From positions 69,462 to 133,461 of the forward strand of contig CAVAKZ010000001.1 of NCBI GenBank assembly GCA_963589425.1: a stretch of DNA of 64,000 bases, in the 5' to 3' direction. A program made the translations under genes and the position numbers. This stretch comes from CAKRJP01 sp963589425 (GTDB lineage: Bacteria; Bacillota; Clostridia; Lachnospirales; Lachnospiraceae). The notes below the pieces were generated by a model. The model made no database searches, was not told where the DNA came from, and saw only the letters and a program-made list of their open reading frames with translations. Position 1 is the stretch's first letter, and every line of letters starts with the position of its first letter. Positions 9,393 through 17,124 of this stretch are shown here, piece by piece.

Positions 9393-11474
9393 TTAAATTC
9401 CCCTTCTGCGTCTCTCAGAATCCATTCGCCTCTCTATCTTATTAAAGACCTCCTTAGACAAGTGATCCAGCTGCTGCTTCACATTCTGGCTCACGATCCG
9501 CTCAATCTGCTGATCCTGCTCTACCCGCAGTTCATTTACCTTATTGGTAACAATCTGTGTCACCTGATTTTTCTCCTGCAGCTGCTCTACATTTGTACGA
9601 GTCTCACTCTGAGTGGTCCTCTGGTTTCTGTTTTCCAGTTCTTCCAGAATTTCTTCGTTAATTGCAGTTTCGTTCTGCTTATGAAAGAGTTCTACTTGCT
9701 GTCTTACGGTCTCAGTCTGCTTTCTGGTTAGAGGAGCCCTCTCTCGCTGGTAACGAACCGTCTCTTTTAAGACCTTCTGGACTTCCTTAGAGCTTTCCTC
9801 CTGAACATGATTGTGGATCAATTGTTCCTGCTCCACCCGGTTCAGCTCTCTTCTTGCTTCCTGTTCCTTTGAAATATCCTGCATCAGATAGTTCATGGCT
9901 TGCCCCTCTGAGCTGCTAATATTGGGATGATTTTCCGGGTGTTCTTTATAATCCTTTAAGGTCTCGAAAATTCTAATGGTGTCCTCGCCCATTATCTCTG
10001 AGAGCCGCTCTCTGTCGATTCTCTCTGTCTCCATCTGGTTGGTGGTGGTCTGGAGATATTCCATCACCACTTCCTCAGGATTTTCCAAGGCTCTCAAGCC
10101 GTCTTCCATAGCCTTTGCCCGGTTGATCTTTCCCACCTGGGCCGGCTGTTTTTCTTTTTCATAGGTGCGAAGTTTTTCAATTCGTTCTATGTTCTGCTGG
10201 TTCACAATCTCTAGTTGCTTTAAAATTTCTTCTTCTTTTTTCTTCTCGGAAATTTTAAAGACATGTTTGTGATCCTCCTTTTGCTGCTCTACTACCTCAT
10301 TTAAGGTATTCTCTATGTATTCCTTCTCCTCCGTCAGATTCTCTTCTATCCGGTATTGGAGCTGGTTTTCTTCTAAATTTGTAATCTGCGGAGATGAAAT
10401 CTGTACTTCTTCCTTGTTCTCCACCAGTTGTTTTAAGGCTGTGATCTCACGGTTTTCAAAATTCTGCAGAGTCTCATAATATTCATTTTTCTCTTGCTTT
10501 GTGAGATTCAGCCGATTATGATAGCTTTCAAAGCGCTGAAAGGTATTTTCAGCATTTACATGAAGGGCATCCGTAAGCCACTTCCAGCTAGATGCGTGGG
10601 TGGTGAGATCTTGATATCTTGTGTGATAGATCTGATGGATAGCATTAAGGAGAACCGCCTGAACCAAATTACTTACAGTCTGTTCATAAGTCTCTTCGGT
10701 AAGTTCAGAGTCTCCTGCCTCATAAGTGTTAATTCGATTGTATACCAGGTTCTGCTGCTGTAAGAAAGTCTGATTTCGCAGTCGATTTACCGTCATATGG
10801 TCTGCATTGATGGTCTGCTCACTTAACTGCATTTCCTGCCTGCTGATCCTTGGAGATGTGCCATAAGTATTGGACACCAGTTTAGACACTTCCTGGTAAA
10901 TATTCTCTGTCTGGAGCCTTTTTAAGACTTCCTGCTGGAGCCAATATACATTGGTTTCCTCCTCTAGGGAATCAGCTGCCTGCCCCTGACTCTTTCTCCG
11001 ATTTTCCTCTGTTCGATATTCCCGAATAGTCTTGAAAATCTCATCTCCTGACTGATACAAGGTCAAAAGCTCTTTGGTATTTTTCGTATCCTGCTGCACC
11101 AGCTGTACCTGGCGCATGAATTCCTGCACATCTGTAATGCCGATTTTCTTTAAAATGTTTTCCACGAAAATCCGGTCCTGATAGGTCAGATCATAGGTGT
11201 CAGAAACCAGAATTCTATTCAGCACATTGTTAATTAACTGCATGGTAACATTCTGGTTATTCGTTGCCGAAATATGATTTACCAGAGGAGCCATGCCTCC
11301 TTCTTCCACATACATCTCCGGAGGAGCTGAAAGGAAATGTAACATCTCTGAGGGAGAAACATTGGTATTCCCAAGCATCCCGTAATTCCCATAGATTCTC
11401 TCAGAAAAATCATCCCCCATGGTTCCCATGGGCATTGCGGTCTTTAATTGTATCGGTTCTCCCATGGTTAACAT
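9393..11474 (-). CDS. Q/E-rich coiled-coil protein of the CIS locus
   Basis: A 693-residue protein that I cannot place in a named family. From about residue 130 to the C-terminus it is almost all helix-forming, rich in Glu, Gln, Asn and Arg with many heptad-like runs (for example 'ETVRQQVELFHKQNETA'). There is no signal peptide or membrane segment. The N-terminus has a short hydrophobic 'LQLINNVLNRILVSDTYD'-like part. The ATG at 11474 follows GGGAGA by 7 bases. It sits between the two tube-like genes and the adaptors, the place where a tape-measure or a baseplate/tube accessory protein is often found. A length-determining ruler is a fair guess but its composition is unlike classic phage tape measures; a cargo role is also possible. 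Confidence 0.6.
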   Translation of the reverse strand: MLTMGEPIQLKTAMPMGTMGDDFSERIYGNYGMLGNTNVSPSEMLHFLSAPPEMYVEEGGMAPLVNHISATNNQNVTMQLINNVLNRILVSDTYDLTYQDRIFVENILKKIGITDVQEFMRQVQLVQQDTKNTKELLTLYQSGDEIFKTIREYRTEENRRKSQGQAADSLEEETNVYWLQQEVLKRLQTENIYQEVSKLVSNTYGTSPRISRQEMQLSEQTINADHMTVNRLRNQTFLQQQNLVYNRINTYEAGDSELTEETYEQTVSNLVQAVLLNAIHQIYHTRYQDLTTHASSWKWLTDALHVNAENTFQRFESYHNRLNLTKQEKNEYYETLQNFENREITALKQLVENKEEVQISSPQITNLEENQLQYRIEENLTEEKEYIENTLNEVVEQQKEDHKHVFKISEKKKEEEILKQLEIVNQQNIERIEKLRTYEKEKQPAQVGKINRAKAMEDGLRALENPEEVVMEYLQTTTNQMETERIDRERLSEIMGEDTIRIFETLKDYKEHPENHPNISSSEGQAMNYLMQDISKEQEARRELNRVEQEQLIHNHVQEESSKEVQKVLKETVRYQRERAPLTRKQTETVRQQVELFHKQNETAINEEILEELENRNQRTTQSETRTNVEQLQEKNQVTQIVTNKVNELRVEQDQQIERIVSQNVKQQLDHLSKEVFNKIERRMDSERRRRGI

Positions 11475-11487
11475 AAATTAGTCTCCC

Positions 11488-12165
11488 TTATATCCTATCA
11501 TCACTAAGAAGGGTGCTGGTAGGATTGTCGATACATACCATCTCCCTGAAAGCGATGGTTGTGGTTTCCACCACCAGTCCACTATTCTCAGAATCTAAAT
11601 CTCCGTAGTCCTTGGCTGTCACGGTACATCCTGTAAAAGCATAATATCTGTGGGCATCCACTCCCAAATTGCCCATATCCGGTCTGTCATAAACCAAAAG
11701 AAGCAAGGGCAAGGTAAGCTCCGTGCCAAGAGCCAGGGGATCTACGAGGTCGATGCCTGCATATCTCTCTACCTGAAAAGTAAAGGGCTTGGAAATAGGT
11801 TTCCGCTTCATATGGACATAATCATTTAGTCCACCTTCTTGAATATATTCAAATTCATTCTCTCTGCGTAAATTTTTTATAGCCTTGCAAGGAACATTAA
11901 TGGCTCCCTCCACCCGAAGTACAAAGTTAAATTTAGGCAGTACCGAAGTACCTTCTTCCTGTATAAAAGGGATTCCGCTGCCTCGCTCACTGCTTCCACC
12001 GGACCGAAACGTAGGGGCTTTCTTTGGCTTTGAGGCCCCTTGCACCGTCCGATAAGTAGCAGGTGCTGCTGACTGCGATGGGCCTTGAGGCACTCGATAG
12101 GTAGCTTGTACATCTCCTCCTACCTGATCGATATCATTAATATAACCGCCGTTATTTGCTGGCAT
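11488..12165 (-). CDS. Second phage tail tube-like protein (gp19 family)
   Basis: A 225-residue protein. After a low-complexity N-terminal 75 residues (Gln/Pro/Ser/Lys rich) it has a gp19-like core: 'KFNFVLRVEGAINVPCKAIK', 'FTFQVERYAG', 'LLLLVYDRPDMG', 'YYAFTGCTVTAKDYGDLDSE' and 'VETTTIAFREMVCID'. This is the fold of inner-tube subunits and of the tube-initiating proteins near the hub. It is therefore probably the specialised ring under the main tube. I use the ATG at 12165, with GGAGG 7 bases upstream; a GTG at 12183 lies before that site and is rejected. The disordered N-terminal extension is unusual for a tube protein. Confidence 0.8.
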   Translation of the reverse strand: MPANNGGYINDIDQVGGDVQATYRVPQGPSQSAAPATYRTVQGASKPKKAPTFRSGGSSERGSGIPFIQEEGTSVLPKFNFVLRVEGAINVPCKAIKNLRRENEFEYIQEGGLNDYVHMKRKPISKPFTFQVERYAGIDLVDPLALGTELTLPLLLLVYDRPDMGNLGVDAHRYYAFTGCTVTAKDYGDLDSENSGLVVETTTIAFREMVCIDNPTSTLLSDDRI

Positions 12166-12186
12166 CTTCCTACCTCCTTCCACTAA

Positions 12187-12234
12187 GATCTAGAAGAATA
12201 TCATCTATTATGATCTAGAAGAATATCATCTATA
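12187..12234. repeat. 25-bp direct tandem duplication
   Basis: Two copies of a 25-base unit stand head to tail (12187-12211 and 12212 onward, the first 22 bases identical). The second copy contains the stop codon of the DUF6760 gene and the first lies in the gap before the ribosome binding site of the tube-like gene. It looks like a recent slippage duplication that moved neither reading frame. Confidence 0.85.
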
Positions 12235-12417
12235 AAACGAAGTTGGTTTCATCTCCGTTAGTGGTATTTCTTTTCTTCCTTCTTTTGAGGGATTAATTCT
12301 CTTATGGATATCGGAAATTTCCTGACACCACTTTCTCCTGCTTCTATGGTCCAAGTTCATGACCTCATCCCCTGACCAATGAAAATAATAGGAAATGAAG
12401 GACATCTCCTGATACAT
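12226..12417 (-). CDS. DUF6760 family small CIS protein
   Basis: A 63-residue protein beginning 'MYQEMSFISYYFHW' and continuing with 'EVMNLDHRSRRKWCQEIS'. This matches the small DUF6760 proteins found in contractile injection loci, where a tail-assembly-like gene and this short gene sit between tube genes, like the paired tail-assembly chaperones of phages. Its function is not known; a chaperone for tube or ruler assembly is an inference. The ATG at 12417 has AGAGG 6 bases upstream and lies 20 bases after the preceding gene. The stop codon is inside a 25-base tandem duplication. Confidence 0.8.
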   Translation of the reverse strand: MYQEMSFISYYFHWSGDEVMNLDHRSRRKWCQEISDIHKRINPSKEGRKEIPLTEMKPTSFYR

Positions 12418-12437
12418 AGAATCCTCTGGGTAGAGAT

Positions 12438-12800
12438 TTAACCCTCCGTAGTAAAATTTACAGGAACTTCAATCTCCTTGCCGCAATCCGGGCAGTGTAC
12501 CCGCATAACCGGCGGCTCCACATCGTTGATCTTCTGGTACATGTCCTGTAAAAATGCTAAATCTGCAGTAAAAAAGCTCTCAATAGTAGTTCCACTGATC
12601 ACCTGCAGTCCCTCGATTTCTACGATCACACGGCTAAGCAGGGCAATAGTCAAATAGGAGGGATTACTGAGAACACGGGGATCTCTGGTGGCTCCAATCT
12701 CATCCCCTGCAGTGGCAAGACGCATCTTACCTCTCTTATGCACTTCTCCATTAGCATCTACAAATCCCTTAGGTAATGTAAAATCATATACTGTTTGCAT
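12438..12800 (-). CDS. Phage tail assembly-like protein with C-terminal CPDC motif
   Basis: A 120-residue protein starting 'MQTVYDFTLPKGFVD'. 'GEVHKRGKMRLATAGDEI' and 'LSNPSYLTIALLSRVIVEIE' are the pattern of CIS-associated tail assembly proteins encoded before DUF6760. The C-terminus has one CPDC pair followed by a beta strand, a zinc-knuckle-like end that would need a partner for full metal binding. I prefer the ATG at 12800, with GGAGG 8 bases upstream; in-frame ATGs at 12815 and 12824 have no such site, and the GGAGG itself overlaps the first of them. Likely an assembly chaperone for the tube; not a structural component for certain. Confidence 0.72.
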   Translation of the reverse strand: MQTVYDFTLPKGFVDANGEVHKRGKMRLATAGDEIGATRDPRVLSNPSYLTIALLSRVIVEIEGLQVISGTTIESFFTADLAFLQDMYQKINDVEPPVMRVHCPDCGKEIEVPVNFTTEG

Positions 12801-13069
12801 CTTATTATCCTCCATCTCGGTCATAATTGTTCACAGCCAAATAAAAAAGACTTTTGCTATTTGGCTCTAAGCAATTATAAGGCACCAGGTTCCAGGCTGC
12901 AGACCTTTTACAATCTTGCCTGCACGCAGAAAAAAGAGCCGCACCCCTTCCCCTGGCATCTATATAATTGTGGTTTCCATGCCACAAAACCTTCCACCGC
13001 GTCATGCGCGCCTAGCGCAGCTTCCAATTTTCAACACCATAACCAATTTGAATCTATAGTAGAAAATCC
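12801..13069. other. Non-coding gap between tube gene and tail-assembly gene
   Basis: About 270 bases without a convincing gene. A 66-codon minus-strand frame exists but lacks a start site and any recognisable protein. The gap begins with the terminator after the tube gene and ends with a long hairpin (12835-12866) just before the next gene. The rest shows a CCTGG direct repeat and a GC-rich patch near 13000. I see no clear promoter. Confidence 0.6.
12835..12866 (-). promoter_or_regulatory. 32-base inverted repeat upstream of the tail-assembly gene
   Basis: The arms AGCCAAATA and TATTTGGCT pair perfectly, and inside them AAAAG pairs with CTTTT around a one-base loop, so the whole element folds into a nearly continuous stem. 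It ends 35 bases upstream of the ATG at 12800. It lacks a classic U tract in the minus direction, so it may be an mRNA processing or stability element, or an operator, rather than a terminator. Confidence 0.5.
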
Positions 13070-13091
13070 GGCAGCGAGTTTCCTCGCCGCC
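13070..13091 (-). terminator. Hairpin after the tube gene (attenuating terminator)
   Basis: Nine-base-pair GC-rich stem (GGCGGCGAG with CTCGCTGCC, one G-U pair) with a GAAA tetraloop, followed in the minus direction by GGATTTTCTA. It stands 30 bases past the tube stop codon. The U tract is weak, so partial read-through is likely. This would let sheath and tube, needed in hundreds of copies, be made in excess over the baseplate proteins encoded downstream. Confidence 0.65.
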
Positions 13092-13120
13092 AGATCACTA
13101 CTCCATACTAGCGTGAAATT

Positions 13121-13636
13121 TTATTGTGCTGCCGGAAGTGAAAGTCTCTCAAATGCAATTTCAAGAGTCTCAATTGCGATTTCGCTCTGCAGTGCGTTCA
13201 TATCCGGTGCTGTATACTTGCAAACCCATGCATCCTCTAACAGATACTGGTTTGTAGCTGTAGCAGAGGTCTCAATACCACCTGTTACATCCAAAAGTTC
13301 GATAAGAACATTCTGACGTTGCATAGCCTCATCTCTTCTGTCTGATGTACAAGCAGAAGCCCAGTCACGGAATGAACTGCTTGCTGTATATCCAAACTTC
13401 AGTGTCAGGTTACCATGCTTTACAAGACCCGGAACCTTAACTGGTGAAAAGCTTTTTGAATTTCCCTGTCTAAACTCAATAACATCGATGGTTGCTTCTA
13501 ATCCACTTGCCTCACTGAAGGCTGCCTGTGCATTAGCGTTGTTGGTAAGACTTACCAGGAAATGCATTTTTGTCCATGGATATGCTTCATTCATGGAGTT
13601 GGCATCTTTTGTTGCTGTATTATTTGTTATTGGCAT
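13121..13636 (-). CDS. CIS inner tube protein (gp19/Pvc1/Afp1 family)
   Basis: A 171-residue protein of the phage tail tube family. Key segments are 'MHFLVSLTNNANAQAAFSEA', 'ASGLEATIDVIEFRQGN', 'VPGLVKHGNLTLKFG', 'FRDWASACTSD' and 'RQNVLIELLD', in the order of Pvc1 and T4 gp19. Hexameric rings of this protein stack to form the inner tube that is driven into the target. The ATG at 13636 has AGGAG 8 bases upstream. It follows the sheath gene by 31 bases and is followed by a hairpin terminator, consistent with high expression of the sheath-tube pair. The length is normal for the family. Confidence 0.93.
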   Translation of the reverse strand: MPITNNTATKDANSMNEAYPWTKMHFLVSLTNNANAQAAFSEASGLEATIDVIEFRQGNSKSFSPVKVPGLVKHGNLTLKFGYTASSSFRDWASACTSDRRDEAMQRQNVLIELLDVTGGIETSATATNQYLLEDAWVCKYTAPDMNALQSEIAIETLEIAFERLSLPAAQ

Positions 13637-13667
13637 ATATCGTTACTCCTTTCTTGTCACTTAAATC

Positions 13668-15374
13668 CTATTCTTCTGTTGCCTCTGCTGCCTCTGCTTC
13701 CGCAGTAAACTGTGTTACACGGAATACAACAAACTCAGCCGGCTTAGAAGGTGCGATACCGATATTGCATACCAAACGTCCATTGGCAATGTCTTCTCTT
13801 GACATAGTCTCTGGTCCAATCTCTACAAAGTAAGCTTCTGCAGCGGAAGAACCTGCCAACATGCCTGCTCTCCACATATTCTCTAAGAATCCTGCTACAG
13901 TCATTCTTACACGATCCCAAAGTGCTGCATCGTTTGGCTCAAATACAACCCAGTTGGTATTGGCCTTAATACTCTCCTCAACATAGATGAAGAGTCTTCT
14001 AACGTTAACATACTTAAAGTTAGAATTGCTGCTGGCTGTACGAGCGCCCCATACGCGGATGCCCTGTCCCGGAATTGTACGGATCAAGTTAACGCCAGCC
14101 GGATTTAAATAATCCTGTTCTGCTTTATTATAATTGACACTTAAGCCAGTTGCAAATATTGTTTCATTTGCAGGAGCTTTATGTACACCTCTTGTTGCAT
14201 CTGTTCTGGCGTATACACCGGCAACTGCTCCTGAAGGAGGTACGATTCCCTGCTTGTTAGATGCACGGTCAAATACCTGGATCCATGGATGATACATTGC
14301 TGCGTAGCTGGAGTCGATCATCTCTCTATACTCAAGAAGATCTTTCACCTTTGTAGTATCCTTTGGCATATCTAAGATTGCGAAACGATTCTTTAAATTC
14401 TCGCACTGTCCAACCATTGCTACAAGAACCTCCGGAATAGTAACTCCAGGTGCCAGTAACATATTTACATTCTGAGACTCAACAAAAGCTTCCAGACCGG
14501 TTCTCTTTCCAGGACCATTGTCCTCGCCGATAAATGTTCCTGCATTTGCCTGGCTTACAGTTCCGTCCTGTCCGCCTTCTAAGGTGAACATTCCGCTTTC
14601 ACTTTCCTCTCCAAGGATAGCAGCTACAGGATTTGCAATTTCTTCGCTAGGTGCTACTTCTACAGTTACCAACTCGCTGTTTGCCATACGATAAGCAACA
14701 TAGTTTGGATTTGCAGTGTTGAAGCTAATTCCTCTGTAAGTTTCTACTTCTTCCCCACAGCGAACAGAAATGTCTGTCTCTACTAAGTAGATTACTGTCT
14801 TTGGAACTAAAGCAGTGTCTACGATTTTTCCTTCAAATGGCTTCTCAAAAATCACAGTATTGTCAAAGATGGCTTTGATCTTGTTGTACTCACCGTTGCA
14901 GCATACCAGGTCTCCCTCGCGGAATCCGTCGATGGATTTTGCTACAAATGTCTCGCCATTCTTTCCAACAATCTGCATCTTGCGTTTTGTTACAGAAGTA
15001 AGGGTTACCTGAATACGGTTGCCCCACTTACCTGCATTTGCTGCCTCTAAAGAAAGAACTCCCTTCTGGGCACTTGCTTTCTTTGCTCCCGGAACTGCCA
15101 CACGAACTACATAACAACTAGATCCTCCATTGATAAAAAACTGCTCTACAGATGGAGCCATATAACGATACTCTCCGTACTCAAACTCGCTTAATGGCTT
15201 TCCAAAAAGACGAACAAATTCTCTGTAACTTGTTACAAGAGTAGGTGCCCCCTCTGTAGGTCCTTTTTCTGCGAATCCAATAAATCCTGCTACGGATGTT
15301 CCAATTCCTTCAATTGCTCTAGGGGAGTTATCATACTCTTCTACATATACTCCCGGTGAAAAATATTGAGCCAT
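13668..15374 (-). CDS. CIS contractile sheath protein (gp18-like)
   Basis: A 568-residue sheath subunit. The N-terminus 'FSPGVYVEEYDNSPRAIEGI' with 'TSVAGFIGFAEKGP' and the C-terminal region 'VNLIRTIPGQGIRVWGARTA', 'YVNVRRLFIYVEESI', 'WVVFEPNDAALWDRVR' and 'PSKPAEFVVFRVTQ' are the hallmark conserved ends of tail sheath proteins. The variable surface domain lies between about residues 110 and 270. Sheath contraction powers the injection. The ATG at 15374 has AGGAG 9 bases upstream. The C-terminal tail is Glu/Ala rich. Only one sheath gene is visible, unlike Photorhabdus and Serratia systems which carry two or three. Confidence 0.96.
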   Translation of the reverse strand: MAQYFSPGVYVEEYDNSPRAIEGIGTSVAGFIGFAEKGPTEGAPTLVTSYREFVRLFGKPLSEFEYGEYRYMAPSVEQFFINGGSSCYVVRVAVPGAKKASAQKGVLSLEAANAGKWGNRIQVTLTSVTKRKMQIVGKNGETFVAKSIDGFREGDLVCCNGEYNKIKAIFDNTVIFEKPFEGKIVDTALVPKTVIYLVETDISVRCGEEVETYRGISFNTANPNYVAYRMANSELVTVEVAPSEEIANPVAAILGEESESGMFTLEGGQDGTVSQANAGTFIGEDNGPGKRTGLEAFVESQNVNMLLAPGVTIPEVLVAMVGQCENLKNRFAILDMPKDTTKVKDLLEYREMIDSSYAAMYHPWIQVFDRASNKQGIVPPSGAVAGVYARTDATRGVHKAPANETIFATGLSVNYNKAEQDYLNPAGVNLIRTIPGQGIRVWGARTASSNSNFKYVNVRRLFIYVEESIKANTNWVVFEPNDAALWDRVRMTVAGFLENMWRAGMLAGSSAAEAYFVEIGPETMSREDIANGRLVCNIGIAPSKPAEFVVFRVTQFTAEAEAAEATEE

Positions 15375-15395
15375 AATTAGTTCTCCTTTCTAATA

Positions 15396-15785
15396 TTACA
15401 CAATTGTCTTTGCTTGTCCGGGGTTCACGATCTTAATCGTTCCTGCCCCTAATCCACACATGAGGGTTGCATCACCTGTCAGACAAGGAATTCCGCCAAT
15501 CAGAACCTTTGGGTTGGATGGAATCCAAGTTCCCGCCGGGACCAAAGTGCAAGGCTGCGGTGTCAGCACTCCAAGGGCTGCTGCCGTAGCTGCGGCCACC
15601 GCCGGATTGGCCAGTGATGTGCACATTCCGAAGGTGGGTAAATTTGCTCCTGGCTGCATATCCTGTATGGTGGCAATAGGTTTTCCCTCTGCCATACAGC
15701 TAAGCTGCGATGTCACCTGCAAGCTGCAAGGTGCTGTTCCAAAGGCACAGGTGCAGGTTGCTCCTGCCACTGTCAGTACTCCCAT
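15396..15785 (-). CDS. DUF4280 PAAR-like spike-tip protein
   Basis: A 129-residue, glycine, alanine and cysteine-rich protein with 'GATCTCAFGTAPCSLQV', 'NLPTFGMCTSLANP' and 'GGIPCLTGDATLMCGLG', the pattern of DUF4280 proteins. These are PAAR-like and are thought to sharpen the needle end and sometimes to carry effectors. Cysteines recur and may bind a metal. No effector domain is fused to the C-terminus here. The ATG at 15785 is 21 bases after the preceding gene. Placement directly before the sheath gene instead of next to the spike gene is a difference from many CIS loci. Confidence 0.85.
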   Translation of the reverse strand: MGVLTVAGATCTCAFGTAPCSLQVTSQLSCMAEGKPIATIQDMQPGANLPTFGMCTSLANPAVAAATAAALGVLTPQPCTLVPAGTWIPSNPKVLIGGIPCLTGDATLMCGLGAGTIKIVNPGQAKTIV

Positions 15786-15806
15786 CTGCTTCTACAACCT
15801 CCTGTC

Positions 15807-16520
15807 TTAATTGTCGTCAAAGACAATCCTTTTAAATTCAGTCTGTCCATTTACGACATATCGAACCAAATACTCGGTTCCACGTCCATCACCACGTACT
15901 CTCAAGGTGTAATCTCCTGAATCCCAGGTCTTACCTCTTATTATACGAGTGATAATCTCCTCCGGTTTACATTCCGTCAAAAGAGGATCTTTTAATTTTA
16001 AAATCTGCTTGTTCTTAGCAGGGTAAATGTGAAACTCTTCGAAGGATTCCGGTTCTGTATGGAGCAAGGCATAAGCTCGTTCCGTAAGTTTTTTGGAATC
16101 AAGAAGTTTCATTTGCTGCTTCTGCGGCTGATAAGCTTGAGCTTTTCCATAAGGGTCTGTCACGGATACTGCATCGATGGATTCAATTCCCGGAAGATTT
16201 CCTTTAATTTCCAAAATATTGGTAAATCCATAAGTTGGAATCTCAGGAATCAAATACACCAAAACTTCCGGATAACGTCCTGCTATATCTGCGTATACAA
16301 CCGAAAAGTCTGTCTCCAAATATCCCTTAACCTTCACTCGAAGCTCTCTGTCTGTTTTCCCCATATTCATGCCAACATAGACGCCATCTCCTTTTCCTAG
16401 GAATGCCACGGGGTTTCCGTCTTCCGTGAAGATCACCTGGCGCTCTGTCACCGCATATCCGGTGGTTGTGTCGATCAAACGTATAATAAGATCTACAGAA
16501 TATGAAATTGAAGCTTCCAC
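15807..16520 (-). CDS. Unknown CIS-associated beta-rich protein
   Basis: A 237-residue protein that I do not recognise with certainty. The N-terminal half reads like a carboxypeptidase-regulatory or Ig-type sandwich ('VDLIIRLIDTTTGYAVTERQ', 'KVKGYLETDF'), the C-terminal half has 'FEEFHIYPAKNKQILKLKDP' and 'WDSGDYTLRVRGDGRGTEYL'. There is no signal peptide. The start is a GTG directly abutting the stop of the DUF4255 gene, so the two are coupled. Its place between the cap protein (DUF4255) and the tip (DUF4280) suggests a structural or assembly role in the injector. Confidence 0.65.
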   Translation of the reverse strand: MEASISYSVDLIIRLIDTTTGYAVTERQVIFTEDGNPVAFLGKGDGVYVGMNMGKTDRELRVKVKGYLETDFSVVYADIAGRYPEVLVYLIPEIPTYGFTNILEIKGNLPGIESIDAVSVTDPYGKAQAYQPQKQQMKLLDSKKLTERAYALLHTEPESFEEFHIYPAKNKQILKLKDPLLTECKPEEIITRIIRGKTWDSGDYTLRVRGDGRGTEYLVRYVVNGQTEFKRIVFDDN

Positions 16521-17120
16521 TTAACCTTTCTCCCTCCTTTCACGGCCAATCATGTCAATACCAAATACTGCTTCATTGACACGTGGAGGATCTACCACAA
16601 CTTCACTAGATACATAAACAGGTGCCGCCTTATAAAACAGGCTGATTTCATAAGGTTTGTTGATCGCCTGCCACACCCGAACTTTCTCTTCCAGTGCCAT
16701 CTTCGCCTGAGTCAGCACAATAGGAGGTTCTGTTGCATCTAACCATGGTTGCAGTTCATGGGGGTAAACACTGTTGTTATCACTGACAATCTGTGCTACC
16801 TTTCCAATGATTTTTTGTATATCCGGTGCTTTTAGTCCCATCTGGGAAGAACCGTTAATAAATACCATATAGTAAAGACTGTATGGTATTGGCGGCTTTG
16901 TCAAAGTCGTTCCCCCCGCTGATCTTCTGGGGGCCTGAATGGTTACACCCTCTTCCTTCACATCATAGAGATATAAACCAATAATGTAGTCTACATCCTG
17001 AGAAGTAGGGGATGATATTTCGATGTTGTTCGGTGAAGGCACCGGCTCCGGACACATCTTCTCACGGAGCATCTTGCATATATAATTGCTGACGTCAGAT
17101 ATAATGGTATAATCTGCCAT
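16521..17120 (-). CDS. DUF4255 (Pvc16 N-terminal) tube-cap protein
   Basis: A 199-residue DUF4255 protein: 'YTIISDVSNYICKMLRE', 'ISSPTSQDVDYIIGLYLYDV', 'IPYSLYYMVFINGS' and 'LEEKVRVWQAINKPYEISL' with 'KAAPVYVSSEVVVDPPRV'. In Photorhabdus virulence cassettes the homologue Pvc16 terminates the tube/sheath at the far end. The ATG at 17120 lies 4 bases after the stop of the large secreted coiled-coil protein, showing that the envelope module upstream and the injector genes share a transcript. The length is usual for the family. Confidence 0.9.
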   Translation of the reverse strand: MADYTIISDVSNYICKMLREKMCPEPVPSPNNIEISSPTSQDVDYIIGLYLYDVKEEGVTIQAPRRSAGGTTLTKPPIPYSLYYMVFINGSSQMGLKAPDIQKIIGKVAQIVSDNNSVYPHELQPWLDATEPPIVLTQAKMALEEKVRVWQAINKPYEISLFYKAAPVYVSSEVVVDPPRVNEAVFGIDMIGRERREKG

Positions 17121-17124
17121 TCTC

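Noticed and set aside
12805..13005. 66-codon minus-strand frame in the gap after the tube gene
   Set aside because: No ribosome binding site or recognisable protein; it overlaps the hairpins and the next gene start.
1..17120. Prophage origin for the tail-like genes
   Set aside because: No capsid, portal, terminase, lysis, integrase or attachment sites are present; DUF4255, DUF4280 and DUF6760 and the split spike/hub mark a contractile injection system.
1..17120. Type VI secretion system
   Set aside because: No TssJ, TssL, TssM, TssE-F-G-K set, ClpV or Hcp is seen; J-type wedges, gp25 and a gp18-like sheath in this arrangement fit eCIS/CIS.
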